A stretch of 37,040 nucleotides of DNA from Stenomitos frigidus ULC18 (GTDB taxonomy: Bacteria; Cyanobacteriota; Cyanobacteriia; Leptolyngbyales; Leptolyngbyaceae), in contig NZ_PVWK01000154.1 of assembly GCF_003003795.1 (NCBI RefSeq), positions 1 to 37,040 on the forward strand, written 5' to 3'. The translations under genes were made by a program, and so were the position numbers. Shown here piece after piece: positions 16,987 to 26,619 of this stretch. The first letter of the stretch is position 1; each line of letters starts with the position of its first letter. A model generated the notes under the pieces. The model was not told where the DNA came from, did no database searches, and saw only the letters and a list, made by a program, of their open reading frames with translations.

Positions 16987-17046
16987 GGAATTAGGGCAGA
17001 CATAGTGAAAGTGCAATGAGAAACGCTTCACCATACTTAAGTGCCG

Positions 17047-19809
17047 ATGTCACTCAAACTGCTGAACCAGATCGTAAACGCAGCTTCTAGAAGAGTTTCT
17101 TTACGAACGGCTCTGATTGCTCCCTTCGTCTTGCAGATCTTTGCTGTAGCAGGCTTGTTAGGCTATCTCTCGTTTAAAAATGGGCAAAGAGCCGTTAATG
17201 ATGTGGCAACACAGCTCCGGAGTGAGCTGACCGATCGCATTAAGCAGAATCTTGATACCTATCTCGATACGCCGCAACGCCTGAATCAAAGCAATGCTAA
17301 TGCCATTCGGTTGGGTGAATTAGATGTCCGAAATTTTGCGGCGCTAGAGGCACACTTCTGGCATCAACTGGCGCTCTTTGATCGGGTGACTGTCATTGGG
17401 TATGCCAATCAAGATCGAGAGTTAATCGCTGCGGAGAGACAGAGCAATCAGGCGCTCACGATGAGGGTGTCTGGAAAAGCGACTGGTTATGACTTGCGAA
17501 CCTACACGACGAATCAGCAGGGTCAGCGTCTCGCCATCATTAATGTGGGCAAACATTACAATCCCCACAAGCGTTCCTGGTATAAAACGCCATTGCAAAC
17601 AGGCAAACAAAGTTGGAGTGAAATCTACCCTCACGTCACTGGGGAAACGCTCTATCTCGGTGCGAGTCAGCCTGTCTACAACCCAGATGGGAGTGTCGAA
17701 GGAGTCTTGCTGTCCAATCTCAATCTCTTGCAGCTTGGTGCTTTCTTACGCAGCTTAAAGATTGGCAAGCATGGGCAGGGTTTTATTATCGAGCGATCGG
17801 GTTTATTTGTTGCCACATCCACGGCAGAAGCCCCGTTTCAGATCACGACCAAACCTGTGGCTTTGCCAGAAGAGAAAGTCATTCGGCTCAAAGTCACTGC
17901 TAGCCGCGATCCCCTGACGCAAGCGACCGCCAACTATTTAACCGCAACCTTTGGCGATTTTCACGCCATCAAAACACCACAGCAACTTGATTTTACAATC
18001 AAGCAGCAGCGGCAATTTCTTCAGGTGGTGCCATTTAAAGATGATCGCGGGATTGACTGGCTGATTGTCGTCGTCATTCCAGAAGCAGACTTCATGGAGC
18101 AGATTGATCTGAATACCCGCACAACTGTCCTACTATGCTTTGCCGCTCTGGCTGTGAGCGTGATCATGGGTATTCTAACAGCGAGATGGATCACGCAGCC
18201 GATCGTCAGCGTGAGTCAGTCGGCAAAAGCACTCGCAGATGGTGAATGGGAACAGACGGTAGACATTGAGCGCTCTGGTGTTTTGGGTGAGATGGCACGA
18301 TCATTCAACCAAATGGCGCAGCAGATCCGAACCTCCTTTACGGCGATGCAGTCCTTAAATAAAGCCTTGTCAGACAATGAAAGCAAGCTGAAGCAATTTT
18401 TGGAAGCGGTGCCTGTGGGTATTGCTATTTTGGATGCCAGCGGCAGACCCTATTACACCAACGAAAGAGCGACTCAACTTTTGGGGCAAGGGGCGATCGC
18501 CTCTGTGTCAGCCGAGCAAATTCCAGCGTTTTATGAAATTTATGTTGCTGGCACCCAGCAGATTTACCCTGCTGAAGCACTCGCTGTGGTGAGAGCGTTA
18601 AAAGGTGAGCGCACAACGGCTGATAACCTTGAAGTTCATCGCGGTGACAAGATTATCCCGATCGAGACGTGGGGCACACCTGTATTTGATCAAGATGGAA
18701 ATATCGTGTATGCGATCGTTGCCTTTCAAGATATTACCGATCGCAAACAGGCAGAGAAACTTTTAGCCGACTACAACGAGATCTTGGCACAGCAAGTGGC
18801 TGAACGCACGCTGGAGTTGGAGCGGGAACAACTGGCTTTGCAACAGAGCGAAACGACAAATCGCGCCATGATTAGCGCCATTCCCGATCTGTTGATTCAA
18901 ATGAGTCAGGATGGCACTTATCTGAAAGTAGTGAGAAGCGGTAATTTTCCACTGTTTAATCCTCATCAACTGAAAGTTGGCATGAATATTCATGACGTTT
19001 TGCCGCCCAGTGTGGCGCAACAGCGAATGGAATATGCACAACAAGCCATCGAAACAGGCGAGCTACAGGTTTATGAACAGCAAATTGTGAGTGACAATCA
19101 GGTTTACGATCAGGAGGTGCGGATTGCTGCCAGCGGGGAAGGTGAGGTGCTGGTGATGGTGCGCGATATTAGCGACCGCAGACAAGCAGAAGAAGCTTCG
19201 ATTCTAGAAGAGCGGAACCGTATGGCACGCGAGATCCACGATACGCTTGCTCAAGCGTTTACCAGCATCATTGTTCACTTAGATGCTGCTACCCAGCGCC
19301 TCACGCTCGATCCAGAGGCTGCCCAGTCCCACCTGAAAACAGGACGCATTTTGGCACGTTCTGGTCTCTCCGATGCCCGCCGATCGGTCGAAGCGCTCCG
19401 TCCACAGCTTTTAGAAGAAGGGGATTTGCAGAGTGCCCTCGATCGATACGCGACTCAGATGTTTTCCCATACGTCAGTACAGGTAAGCTGCGAAGCGATC
19501 GGTGAACCCTACACGTTGCCAAGCGAGATCGAAACCAATCTACTTCGCATTGGGCAAGAGGCGTTAACCAATGCCTTTAAGTATGCCAATGCAAGTGAAA
19601 TTTGCGTTGAGCTACGGTATGAGCGATCGCACTGTCTTTTGCAGATCAAAGACAATGGGCGGGGGTTTGAAAGCAGCCTCCTCTCCATCGGTCAAGGCTT
19701 CGGGTTACTCGGCATGACCGAGCGTGCGGAACGGATTGGGGCAGAACTAACTATTCAGAGTCACCCTGGACAGGGAACAGAAATCATCGTCAGGGTACAA
19801 ACATCGTGA
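17047..19809 (+). CDS. NarL-type sensor histidine kinase with dCache, HAMP and two PAS domains
   Basis: This membrane sensor of 920 residues phosphorylates the response regulator encoded next to it. Order: membrane helix (about 19-45), periplasmic double-Cache sensor (about 46-345), membrane helix (358-378), HAMP (380-435), PAS (450-560, ending DITDRKQAEK), PAS (605-710, ending DISDRRQAEE), HisKA_3 dimerisation region with EERNRMAREIHDTLAQ and phospho-acceptor His731, then an ATPase domain with an N box (GQEALTNAFKYA), DNGRGF and GFGLLGM. All key residues are present. The frame could begin at GTG 17041; ATG 17047 is chosen without a clear ribosome site. The ligand of the Cache domain is unknown. 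Confidence 0.9.
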   Translation: MSLKLLNQIVNAASRRVSLRTALIAPFVLQIFAVAGLLGYLSFKNGQRAVNDVATQLRSELTDRIKQNLDTYLDTPQRLNQSNANAIRLGELDVRNFAALEAHFWHQLALFDRVTVIGYANQDRELIAAERQSNQALTMRVSGKATGYDLRTYTTNQQGQRLAIINVGKHYNPHKRSWYKTPLQTGKQSWSEIYPHVTGETLYLGASQPVYNPDGSVEGVLLSNLNLLQLGAFLRSLKIGKHGQGFIIERSGLFVATSTAEAPFQITTKPVALPEEKVIRLKVTASRDPLTQATANYLTATFGDFHAIKTPQQLDFTIKQQRQFLQVVPFKDDRGIDWLIVVVIPEADFMEQIDLNTRTTVLLCFAALAVSVIMGILTARWITQPIVSVSQSAKALADGEWEQTVDIERSGVLGEMARSFNQMAQQIRTSFTAMQSLNKALSDNESKLKQFLEAVPVGIAILDASGRPYYTNERATQLLGQGAIASVSAEQIPAFYEIYVAGTQQIYPAEALAVVRALKGERTTADNLEVHRGDKIIPIETWGTPVFDQDGNIVYAIVAFQDITDRKQAEKLLADYNEILAQQVAERTLELEREQLALQQSETTNRAMISAIPDLLIQMSQDGTYLKVVRSGNFPLFNPHQLKVGMNIHDVLPPSVAQQRMEYAQQAIETGELQVYEQQIVSDNQVYDQEVRIAASGEGEVLVMVRDISDRRQAEEASILEERNRMAREIHDTLAQAFTSIIVHLDAATQRLTLDPEAAQSHLKTGRILARSGLSDARRSVEALRPQLLEEGDLQSALDRYATQMFSHTSVQVSCEAIGEPYTLPSEIETNLLRIGQEALTNAFKYANASEICVELRYERSHCLLQIKDNGRGFESSLLSIGQGFGLLGMTERAERIGAELTIQSHPGQGTEIIVRVQTS

Positions 19810-20459
19810 CGCACCCACACACTCTCCCTCCCTCTGGCTCCTCTCCCATTCGTGTCTTAATTAGTGATGATCATCCCTTTATGCGAGAAGGTCTAGCCGC
19901 CGTCATTGACTATAAAGCAGATATGACGGTGGTTGGACAAGCCTGTAACGGGCATGAAGCTATAGACTTATTTCACCAGCATCAGCCCGATGTGACGTTG
20001 ATGGATTTGCGGATGCCTGAACTGAGCGGTGTTGAAGCGATCGCGGCGATCTGTGCTGCGTTCGCCAACGCTCGGATCATTGTTCTCACGACGTATGACG
20101 GTGACGAAGATATTTATCGAGGGCTGCGAGCGGGCGCAAAGGGCTATGTCTTAAAGGATGCAGAACCAGACGACCTGTTGAGTGCGATTCGGACAGTGCA
20201 CAGCGGTCAACAGTATATCCCTCCTGCCGTCGGTGCAAAATTGGCAGAGCGGATGGGTAGTCCAGAGTTGAGCGAGCGTGAACTAGAAGTGCTGCGCCTG
20301 ATGGCAACGGGCAAGAGTAACTTAGAGATTAGCAGTGCCTTGTCGATCGCGGAGGGCACGGTCAAATTTCATGCCAAAAATATTCTGAGCAAATTGGCAG
20401 TCAGCGATCGCACCCAAGCCATGATTGTGGCGTTGAAGCGCGGCATTATCACGCTTTAA
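19806..20459 (+). CDS. NarL/LuxR-family response regulator
   Basis: The 217-residue regulator has a receiver domain (about 14-130) with the acidic pair Asp21/Asp22, phospho-acceptor Asp67 in TLMDLRMP and the conserved Lys in YVLKDAE. The C-terminal LuxR-type HTH follows (about 154-212), with LSERELEVLRLMATGKSN and GTVKFHAKNILSKL. Its GTG start overlaps the kinase stop (GTGA), so the pair is translationally coupled and is a matched two-component system. It would bind promoter DNA after phosphorylation. Target genes are not visible; the DsbA-like gene downstream is a possible one. Confidence 0.92.
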   Translation: MTHPHTLPPSGSSPIRVLISDDHPFMREGLAAVIDYKADMTVVGQACNGHEAIDLFHQHQPDVTLMDLRMPELSGVEAIAAICAAFANARIIVLTTYDGDEDIYRGLRAGAKGYVLKDAEPDDLLSAIRTVHSGQQYIPPAVGAKLAERMGSPELSERELEVLRLMATGKSNLEISSALSIAEGTVKFHAKNILSKLAVSDRTQAMIVALKRGIITL

Positions 20460-20704
20460 GGCTTTAGCTGGCACTCAAATCAACCGCTTTGAGCTGTTAC
20501 CTGCTCTTAGGGATAGGTCGTTCTTAGTCCTGGGAGTCAGGCGATCGCTGATCTTATGGTTAGTGCAAAGACTTCTCGCAGGGGATGCGACAACGTGGAA
20601 GCAATGCCCGTATTGTGAGTATCAAGAAACAACATTCACTTTCTTGCTGTTCTTTCAAACGTTTTCATCGCAACGATGCCAGCTACAGACTGCATGAACA
20701 CACC

Positions 20705-21241
20705 ATGAGTCAGACAGACGATGGTAACAGGCTGTTCATACCCATTGCGGAACACGATCGCATTCAAGGAGCAATAAATGCACCCATTATTTTAGTTCTC
20801 TACGGTGATTATCAATGTCTTTCTTGTGGTGAGGTACATCGAATGATTCAAACCATTCAACAACAGCTCCCAGTGTGCTTTGTCTTTCGTCATTTTCCGC
20901 GCACACACCTTCATCCCCAAGCACAAAAGGCAGCAGAAGCGGCAGAAGCCGCCGCCGCACAACATCAGTTTTGGCAGATGCACAATGTTTTATTTGAGCA
21001 TCAAGATACCCTGAACGATGGTCATCTCCTAGAGTATGCCAATGATATCCAACTTGACATTGATCGCTTTCTACGAGACATGACAGACCATGTTCATGCT
21101 GAACGAGTGGCTAAAGATCTTCAAGGCGGCATCCAAAGCGGCGTTAACAGTGCGCCAGCTTTATTCATCAACGGTACTCGCTATCGGGATGCCTGGGATA
21201 AAGAGAGACTACTGAACGCGATCGCACTTCAAAACACTTAG
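20705..21241 (+). CDS. DsbA-family thioredoxin-fold protein
   Basis: The 178-residue protein has a DsbA/thioredoxin-like fold. YGDYQCLSCGEVH (about 34-46) carries a CxxC active site, Cys38 and Cys41, and SAPALFINGTRY near the end holds the cis-proline loop. The helical insert between them is typical of this family. No signal peptide is seen from this start, so it may act in the cytoplasm, like the thioredoxin-like modules attached to some antiporters. An in-frame ATG at 20585 would add 40 residues of poor quality. It is 245 bp behind the response regulator and may be a separate transcription unit. Confidence 0.78.
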   Translation: MSQTDDGNRLFIPIAEHDRIQGAINAPIILVLYGDYQCLSCGEVHRMIQTIQQQLPVCFVFRHFPRTHLHPQAQKAAEAAEAAAAQHQFWQMHNVLFEHQDTLNDGHLLEYANDIQLDIDRFLRDMTDHVHAERVAKDLQGGIQSGVNSAPALFINGTRYRDAWDKERLLNAIALQNT

Positions 21242-21309
21242 TTGAATCGATTTAATCAAGCTGAAGCAGCGATTCACCACAGCACCAGAGAGGATTCAAG
21301 GAATCAACC

Positions 21310-21990
21310 ATGAAGATTTTTGTTGCAGGTGCAACGGGAGCGATCGGTCAGCCGCTGATCGCGCAACTGTTGTCCAAAGATCACAATGTCGTAGCACTAA
21401 CCCGCTCTCTCGAAAAAGCGCAAACGTTAGCGGCGGGCGTAGAACCTGTAATCGCAGATATATTCGATGCCGATGCAATCAAAGCGGCTGTCATTCAGGC
21501 TCAACCAGACGTGGTGATCGAACAGCTCACTGCCCTGCCCAAAACTTACACCCGCGAGTCCATGAGTGCGGCAGCAGCCTTGAATACTCGGATTCGGGTA
21601 GAAGGCGGTGCCAATGTGCTGGCAGCAGCGCAGGCAGCGGGTGTGCGTCGTTATTTGAGGCAGTCGATCGCCTTCTGGGGCATTCCCGGTACAGGCTTGG
21701 CAGACGAGGAAACACCAATCGCGTTTGATGCGTCGCCTGCGGTGGCGGCGGATGCACACATCGTGACTGACATTGAACGCCACTTACTCGAAACACCCAG
21801 CATCGAAGGAATTGCCCTGCGCTATGGCTTCCTCTATGGACCCGGCACCTGGTTTGCGACCGATGGAGACGTTGCAGCACAGGTAAGACAGCAACAGTTT
21901 CCGATCGTCGGCAAGGGTGACGGCGTGTGGTCGTGGTTACACATTGAGGATGCCGCAGCAGCAACCGTTGCTGCAGTGCAAAATTGCACA
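21310..21990 (+). pseudogene. NAD(P)-dependent epimerase/reductase, 3' end lost at IS21 border
   Basis: The frame starts after AAGGAATCAACC with MKIFVAGATGAIG, a Rossmann dinucleotide-binding motif (GATGAIG), as in extended short-chain dehydrogenases of the NmrA/epimerase group. It reads normally through about residue 227 (LHIEDAAAATVAAVQN) and then runs into the IS21 left end at 21991, where an unrelated tail CTCFGT and a stop follow. The family normally continues for another 60-90 residues, including the C-terminal substrate-binding part. The rest of the gene is not found beyond the element, so it is truncated and probably inactive. Confidence 0.82.
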
Positions 21991-22120
21991 TGCTTCGGCA
22001 CCTAATTCTCCGGAGACTTCGGCACCGAAGTGACAACTGCTTCGGCACTCGATTCTCCGGATGCTTCGGCACTTAATTCTCCGGAAACCTCGGCAGGTCA
22101 TTTTCATCCAACTTCGGCAC
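21991..22120 (+). repeat. Multiple left-end repeats of the IS21 element
   Basis: The 24-bp unit TGCTTCGGCACNNNATTCTC, plus CGGA, occurs at 21991-22014, 22038-22061 and 22062-22085; the last two are in direct tandem. Shorter CTTCGGCAC words follow at 22016-22025 and 22111-22120. The right end has matching inverted words at 24561-24593. They are expected transposase (IstA) binding sites. Confidence 0.8.
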
Positions 22121-22167
22121 CTGCGCCTACACTGCACACACTTTAGTGAGCAAGAGCAGGAGTGCCA

Positions 22168-23712
22168 ATGAAACGACAGCAAGGAGGATTACTGCCGATG
22201 GCCAAATTTCGAGAAATGGTGCGCTTGCACGAGCTAGGACATAATCAGAGCGCCATTGCGCAAAGTTGTGGTGTCGCGCGGTCAACGGTGCAGGATTACC
22301 TTCGTCGAGCGACGGCAAAGGGCTTAAGCTCTGCGCAATTAAGCCAGATGAGCGACAGCCAAGCGTTAGAACGATTGGGCAAAGGCAACCGACAGGTGCC
22401 CATCCAAACCGAGACCATTGACTTTGCCCAAGTTGCGGTCGAGTTGCAACGCAAGGGTGTCACCCTGGCACTGCTGTGGCAGGAAGGCTTGGACAAGGGA
22501 GCGTGGCAACTCAGTTACGGTGGCTTCTGCCGACGCTACAATCGCTGGCGAGCCAAGCAGAAGCTATCGATGCGCCAAGTCCATAAGGGGGGCGAAAAGC
22601 TGTTTGTCGATTACTGCGGTTTGACGGTGCCCGTGACGCCTCCTGACACAGGCGAAGTCGTCCAGGCGCAAATCTTCGTGGCGTGCTTGGGTGCGAGTAA
22701 CTACACCTATGCCGAAGCTACCCCCACGCAGGAACTGCCCCATTGGCTGGGGTCGCATGGACGAGCGTTTGCGTTCTTGGGCGGAGTACCGCGCGCTGTC
22801 GTGCCCGACAACCTCAAGTCGGGGGTCACAGATCCGTGTCGCTATGAACCTGGCCTGAACCGCGCCTATCAAGAACTCGCTCAACACTATGAAGTGGCCG
22901 TGATTCCAGCACGACCGAAAAAGCCGAAGGATAAAGCGAAGGTGGAAAAAGCGGTGCAAGAAGTCGAACGACAAATCCTGGCACCCTTGCGTCATGAACA
23001 CTTTACGAGCTTTGCCGAGTTGAACGGGGCAATTGCAGTCCGTCTGAGTGTCCTTAACCAGCGGGTGATGTCTAGCTATGGGTTGTCGCGACAGGCCTTG
23101 TTCGAGCAGGTGGATCAACCGGCCTTGCGTCCGCTCCCCGTGCAGGCGTTTGTTCTGGGGCAATGGAAGCGTGCCAAGGTGAACCTGGATTATCACATCG
23201 AAGTCGAAGGGCATTACTACTCGGTGCCTTACCACTTGGTGCACTGCCCGGTCGAGGTCAAAGTGAGCGAGACACTGGTAGAGGTTTTTCATGAACATCA
23301 ACGCATGGCTTGCCACCAACGCTCACGAGTGCGCTATCGGCACACGACGCTACCCGCTCACATGCCACCCGAACATTGGGCGTACAAATCACAGTCGAAG
23401 GATGGCTTTCTAAGTTGGGCGGAGCGCATCGGGACTCAAACCAAAGCGCAGGTGCAAGCCATCTTTGAGAGCAAAGCGCATGAAGAGCAAGCCTTTCGCA
23501 GCCTCAAAGGCTTGCAAAGGTTAGCCGGGCAATATGGCAAAGACCGCCTGGAAGCGGCTTGTCATACGGCCAATGTCTTGGGCATGGTCGGACTGAAACG
23601 ACTGCGCTCGTTGCTAGAGCACCGCTTAGAGCAAGCGCCTGTCTGTGCTCAACCGCCATCAACGGCCCCGCTTGAACATGCCAACTTGCGGGGTGCCCAG
23701 TACTATCACTAA
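22168..23712 (+). CDS. istA: IS21 transposase IstA
   Basis: The 514-residue DDE transposase acts with IstB to cut and join the element ends. An N-terminal helix-turn-helix (FREMVRLHELGHNQSAIAQ and VARSTVQDYLRRA) is followed by an RNase-H-like core with the first Asp in LFVDYCGL (about residue 148), the second in AVVPDNLKSGV, and the Glu in KAKVEKAVQEVERQI. A C-terminal beta domain (WKRAKVNLDYHIEVEGHYYS) is typical of the family. The ATG at 22168 is chosen because AGGAG lies five bases upstream. Length is normal and no frame break is seen. Confidence 0.93.
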   Translation: MKRQQGGLLPMAKFREMVRLHELGHNQSAIAQSCGVARSTVQDYLRRATAKGLSSAQLSQMSDSQALERLGKGNRQVPIQTETIDFAQVAVELQRKGVTLALLWQEGLDKGAWQLSYGGFCRRYNRWRAKQKLSMRQVHKGGEKLFVDYCGLTVPVTPPDTGEVVQAQIFVACLGASNYTYAEATPTQELPHWLGSHGRAFAFLGGVPRAVVPDNLKSGVTDPCRYEPGLNRAYQELAQHYEVAVIPARPKKPKDKAKVEKAVQEVERQILAPLRHEHFTSFAELNGAIAVRLSVLNQRVMSSYGLSRQALFEQVDQPALRPLPVQAFVLGQWKRAKVNLDYHIEVEGHYYSVPYHLVHCPVEVKVSETLVEVFHEHQRMACHQRSRVRYRHTTLPAHMPPEHWAYKSQSKDGFLSWAERIGTQTKAQVQAIFESKAHEEQAFRSLKGLQRLAGQYGKDRLEAACHTANVLGMVGLKRLRSLLEHRLEQAPVCAQPPSTAPLEHANLRGAQYYH

Positions 23713-23723
23713 AGCGATTGCAT

Positions 23724-24475
23724 ATGAATCCATCAACGGTTGAACAACTCAAAGCGCTACGTTTAAGTGGGATGCTCGAAGCCTGGAGTGAGCAACACAC
23801 TCACTCGACCTATCACGATCTGGGCTTTGATGAACGCTTCTCTTTGTTAGTGGAGCGCGAACATCACCGCCGTGCCCAACAGCGACTGCAGCGCCGTCTC
23901 AAGCAAGCCCAACTCTCGACGACCGCTTCGGTGCCTGATATTGATTTTTTAGTACCCCGTGGTCTAGTCAAAGCCAAGTTTCTCGAACTTGCCGGTGGCC
24001 AATGGGTGCACGAGCATCTCAACTTAATGCTTGTGGGACCGACCGGCGTGGGCAAAACCTTTCTCTCCTCGGTGCTGGCTAATAGTTGTTGCACCCTCGG
24101 ACAGACAGTGCGCTACATCCGCAGTGCCGATTTGATCATGGAACTCAAATTGGCTCGAGCCGATGGCTCCCTGCCCAAGTTGCAACGTCAATTAGCGACT
24201 GTCATCTGCTCGTGCTCGATGACTGGCTGCGCGATCCACTGCCACTGCAAGAGGCGCGCGACTTGTTGGACTTGCTTGATTTACGCTACCGCAAAGCCTC
24301 CTGCTTATTTGCCACGCAACTCCCGGTGGAAGACTGGCATGGCCAAATTGCTGACCCAACCTTGGCCGATGCCATCCTCGACCGCATTGTGCATGACTCG
24401 TTGCGACTGGTGCTTAAAGGGGAGTCGATGCGCAAGCTCACGAGCAAATTGCATTCCCATCCCCAGTCAGCTTAA
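23724..24475 (+). pseudogene. istB: IS21 helper ATPase IstB, frameshifted
   Basis: IstB is the AAA+ partner of IstA. Residues 1-157 read MNPSTVEQLKALRLSGMLEA, with Walker A GPTGVGKTFL, up to PKLQRQLATV. The Walker B (HLLVLDDWL) and the C-terminal helices follow in another frame and end at 24475. The frame changes near 24195-24205, so the natural product would be cut before Walker B. A single-base sequencing error is possible. It begins 11 bases after istA stops, as usual. Confidence 0.85.
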
Positions 24476-24600
24476 TTCAGTCAATTCTTTTATTTCATTT
24501 TGTGTTTTTAGACGCACTGCTGATGCGATCTCATTGCCGATCTGAATTAATAGGTTTAGACCTGCCGAAGTTGACGGTGAATCCGGTGCCGAACTCGTGA

Positions 24601-25353
24601 AAATACAGCAATGACAACCAGGTTCATCTCATCACGCATGTCATCACGACGCCTGCCCATCAGGCTGATGTGGCGCAAACAGAGCCTATTCATGCGGCCT
24701 TGCAAGCCAAAGCACGGTTACCCGAACAACACATTGTCGATGCTGGTTTTGTCGATGCTGACCTACTTGTGACCAGCCAACAGCACTACGGGATTGCGCT
24801 CATTGGACCAGTCCGTCCCAATGTGAGTTGGCAGGCTAAGACACCCGGTGGCTATGACATCAGCCAATTCCAAGTGGACTGGCAAACGCAACGGGTGACT
24901 TGTCCGCAAGGCAAGCAGAGTCAGCAGTGGAAGCCTACAGTCGATGCTTGGGGAAATCCCATCCTGCCTGTGCAGTTTCCGCGAGCACAGTGCCGCCAGT
25001 GTCCCAGCCGTCACTTATGTACTCGCTCGAAAACGGCACCACGAGAACTCACTTTGCGTCCTCAAGCTGAGTATCAGGCCTTGCAAGCGGTCCGGCAGCA
25101 ACAAGAAACTGAGGCATGGAAACAAACCTATAATCGACGGGCTGGCATTGAAGGCACCCTGTCTCAAGGCGTGAATGCTTTTGGACTACGGCGGTCACGC
25201 TATCGCGGTTTGGCAAAAACGCGCTTGCAGCATCTGCTGACTAGTACGGCGATGAACATTGTGCGAATGGTCGCTTGGTTGCAAGGTGTCCCTCATGCCA
25301 AAACACGGGTTTCTCGCTTCGCCGCACTTGCACCTGAGCCAGATTACGTGTAG
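24601..25353 (+). pseudogene. IS1182-family transposase, 5' truncated
   Basis: The open frame DNQVHLITHV...EPDYV, about 250 residues, is the C-terminal half of an IS1182-type DDE transposase. VDAGFVDADLL carries the second Asp and RRAGIEGTLSQG carries the Glu, followed by the typical RYRGLAKTRLQH. A Cys-rich segment (CRQCPSRHLC) lies between them. The N-terminal half with the first Asp is missing: the frame begins a few bases after the IS21 right end, preceded by a stop. The gene cannot be active. It sits directly before the drmB remnant. Confidence 0.88.
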
Positions 25354-25360
25354 CACATTC

Positions 25361-25711
25361 GCCAACAGCATCCGTTACTACTCAAACCCCGGTTACGGTA
25401 TTTTGCTGCACACTGGCACCTCGGGTTCCGAAGGCACCCTGGGTGGACTGGTCGAGGTTGGCAGACACATCGAGTATCATCTGAGCAAAGCCCTGGAGTA
25501 TGGTCAGTTATGCTCCAACGATCCGGTTTGCGCTCAACATCGACCGGATGATCAGCAGGAAGATCGTTTCTTACATGGTGCAGCCTGTCATGGGTGTTTA
25601 CTGATTGCCGAAACATCTTGTGAACGCCGTAATGAAATGTTGGATCGGGCGTTAGTAGTCAACACAGTTGCAGGACTGGGGGCTGCCTTCTTCCCAGAGG
25701 CATTGCTATGA
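25361..25711 (+). pseudogene. drmB: DrmB (DUF1998) C-terminal fragment of a DISARM system
   Basis: About 116 residues match the C-terminal DUF1998 domain of DISARM DrmB. The clearest parts are NPGYGILLHTGTSGSEGTLG, GLVEVGRH, the Cys-bearing CSNDPVCAQHRP, and CHGCLLIAETSCERRNEMLD, which looks like a zinc site. Normal DrmB has roughly 600 residues, so over three quarters is missing, replaced by the IS1182 fragment. The stop overlaps the drmC start (ATGA), keeping the original operon spacing. The fragment has no visible start signal of its own. Confidence 0.85.
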
Positions 25712-26511
25712 TGTCTCCTTTTCTCAGTTTGAGCCGTCCGGCTCTGAGTGATCTGGCTGACGCTTTAGCGCTAGAGCGGCTTAGTTTTCCGGTTTATCCG
25801 TTTACCTTGGCTAGCTATGTTTCCGAAGACCTGGGACCTGTGTTAGCTGTAGAGTTGAACAAGCTACGGCAGCAAGGCATGAGTTCAGCCCATATCGCCT
25901 ACATGCTAAAGCTGCTGGCACAGGAACGAACCATCGCGCAGCAAAAACAAGAGCAGACCGCTTTGGTTTGGACCGGACCGGAAGTAGTGGGCGCTGAAAG
26001 TAGAGATACGGCTGTTGTGGTTCGAGAGTTGTTTAGTAGTGCTCGCCACAGTGTGCTGCTTTCTAGTTTTGCGATCGATCAAGGTGCCAAAGGGCATGCA
26101 CTCTTTCGCCCGCTGGTAGACCAGATGGCAGCCAACCCCAAACTGAGTGTACGGATGTTTCTTAACGTCAAACGTCATTACAACGATGCGACTCCAGCCT
26201 CTACTTTATTGCGACAATTTGCCGAAACTTTCCGCAACCACGTTTGGGCGGGACAGCAGTTGCCAGAGGTGTTTCATGATCCAAGAGCACTCGAACTGTC
26301 TACCCATAGCAATGCCTGCTTGCATGCCAAATGTGTCGTCGTAGACGAGGAGCGAGTCTTCATCACCTCAGCCAATTTCACGGAGGCAGCTCATCAACGC
26401 AACATTGAGGCGGGTGTTCTCCTTTCTAATCGAGTGACGGCAAGAGCCATTCGTTCTCAGTTTGAGATGCTAGTCACGCAAAAGATTCTTCAAAGAGTAC
26501 CAGGGCTTTAA
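25708..26511 (+). CDS. drmC: DrmC, phospholipase D-like protein of DISARM
   Basis: This 267-residue protein has the size and layout of DISARM DrmC: an N-terminal helical region (about 1-75) and a PLD-type nuclease fold with the HKD motif His206, Lys208 and Asp213 in HAKCVVVDEERVFITSANFT. Only one HKD is present, as usual for single-domain members that dimerise. DISARM protects against phage using DrmA, DrmB, DrmC and a methyltransferase; DrmC is reported to be dispensable in some systems. Here drmA, the methyltransferase and most of drmB are missing, so the gene is an intact orphan whose activity is uncertain. Its ATG overlaps the drmB stop. Confidence 0.88.
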   Translation: MMSPFLSLSRPALSDLADALALERLSFPVYPFTLASYVSEDLGPVLAVELNKLRQQGMSSAHIAYMLKLLAQERTIAQQKQEQTALVWTGPEVVGAESRDTAVVVRELFSSARHSVLLSSFAIDQGAKGHALFRPLVDQMAANPKLSVRMFLNVKRHYNDATPASTLLRQFAETFRNHVWAGQQLPEVFHDPRALELSTHSNACLHAKCVVVDEERVFITSANFTEAAHQRNIEAGVLLSNRVTARAIRSQFEMLVTQKILQRVPGL

Positions 26512-26619
26512 CCTTTAGCACTGGTTGCAACCTGACCGGCTATTGACATTTGATCGATAGAGAAGACTGGTAATGCCAGCCGCGCTTTAATTGTAGTGAT
26601 GACATGGTGAGGCATCCCC

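Larger units (their letters stand above)
21991..24593. mobile_element. IS21-family insertion sequence
   Basis: The element holds istA and istB and has several repeats at its ends, as is typical for IS21. The left end starts TGCTTCGGCACC at 21991. The right end carries the inverted word GGTGCCGAA near 24586-24594. The outermost bases of the right end diverge and no target duplication links the two flanks: the left flank is a reductase gene and the right flank is an IS1182 transposase. The flank mismatch points to a rearrangement or deletion beside the element. istB is frameshifted, so it may no longer transpose efficiently. Confidence 0.85.
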
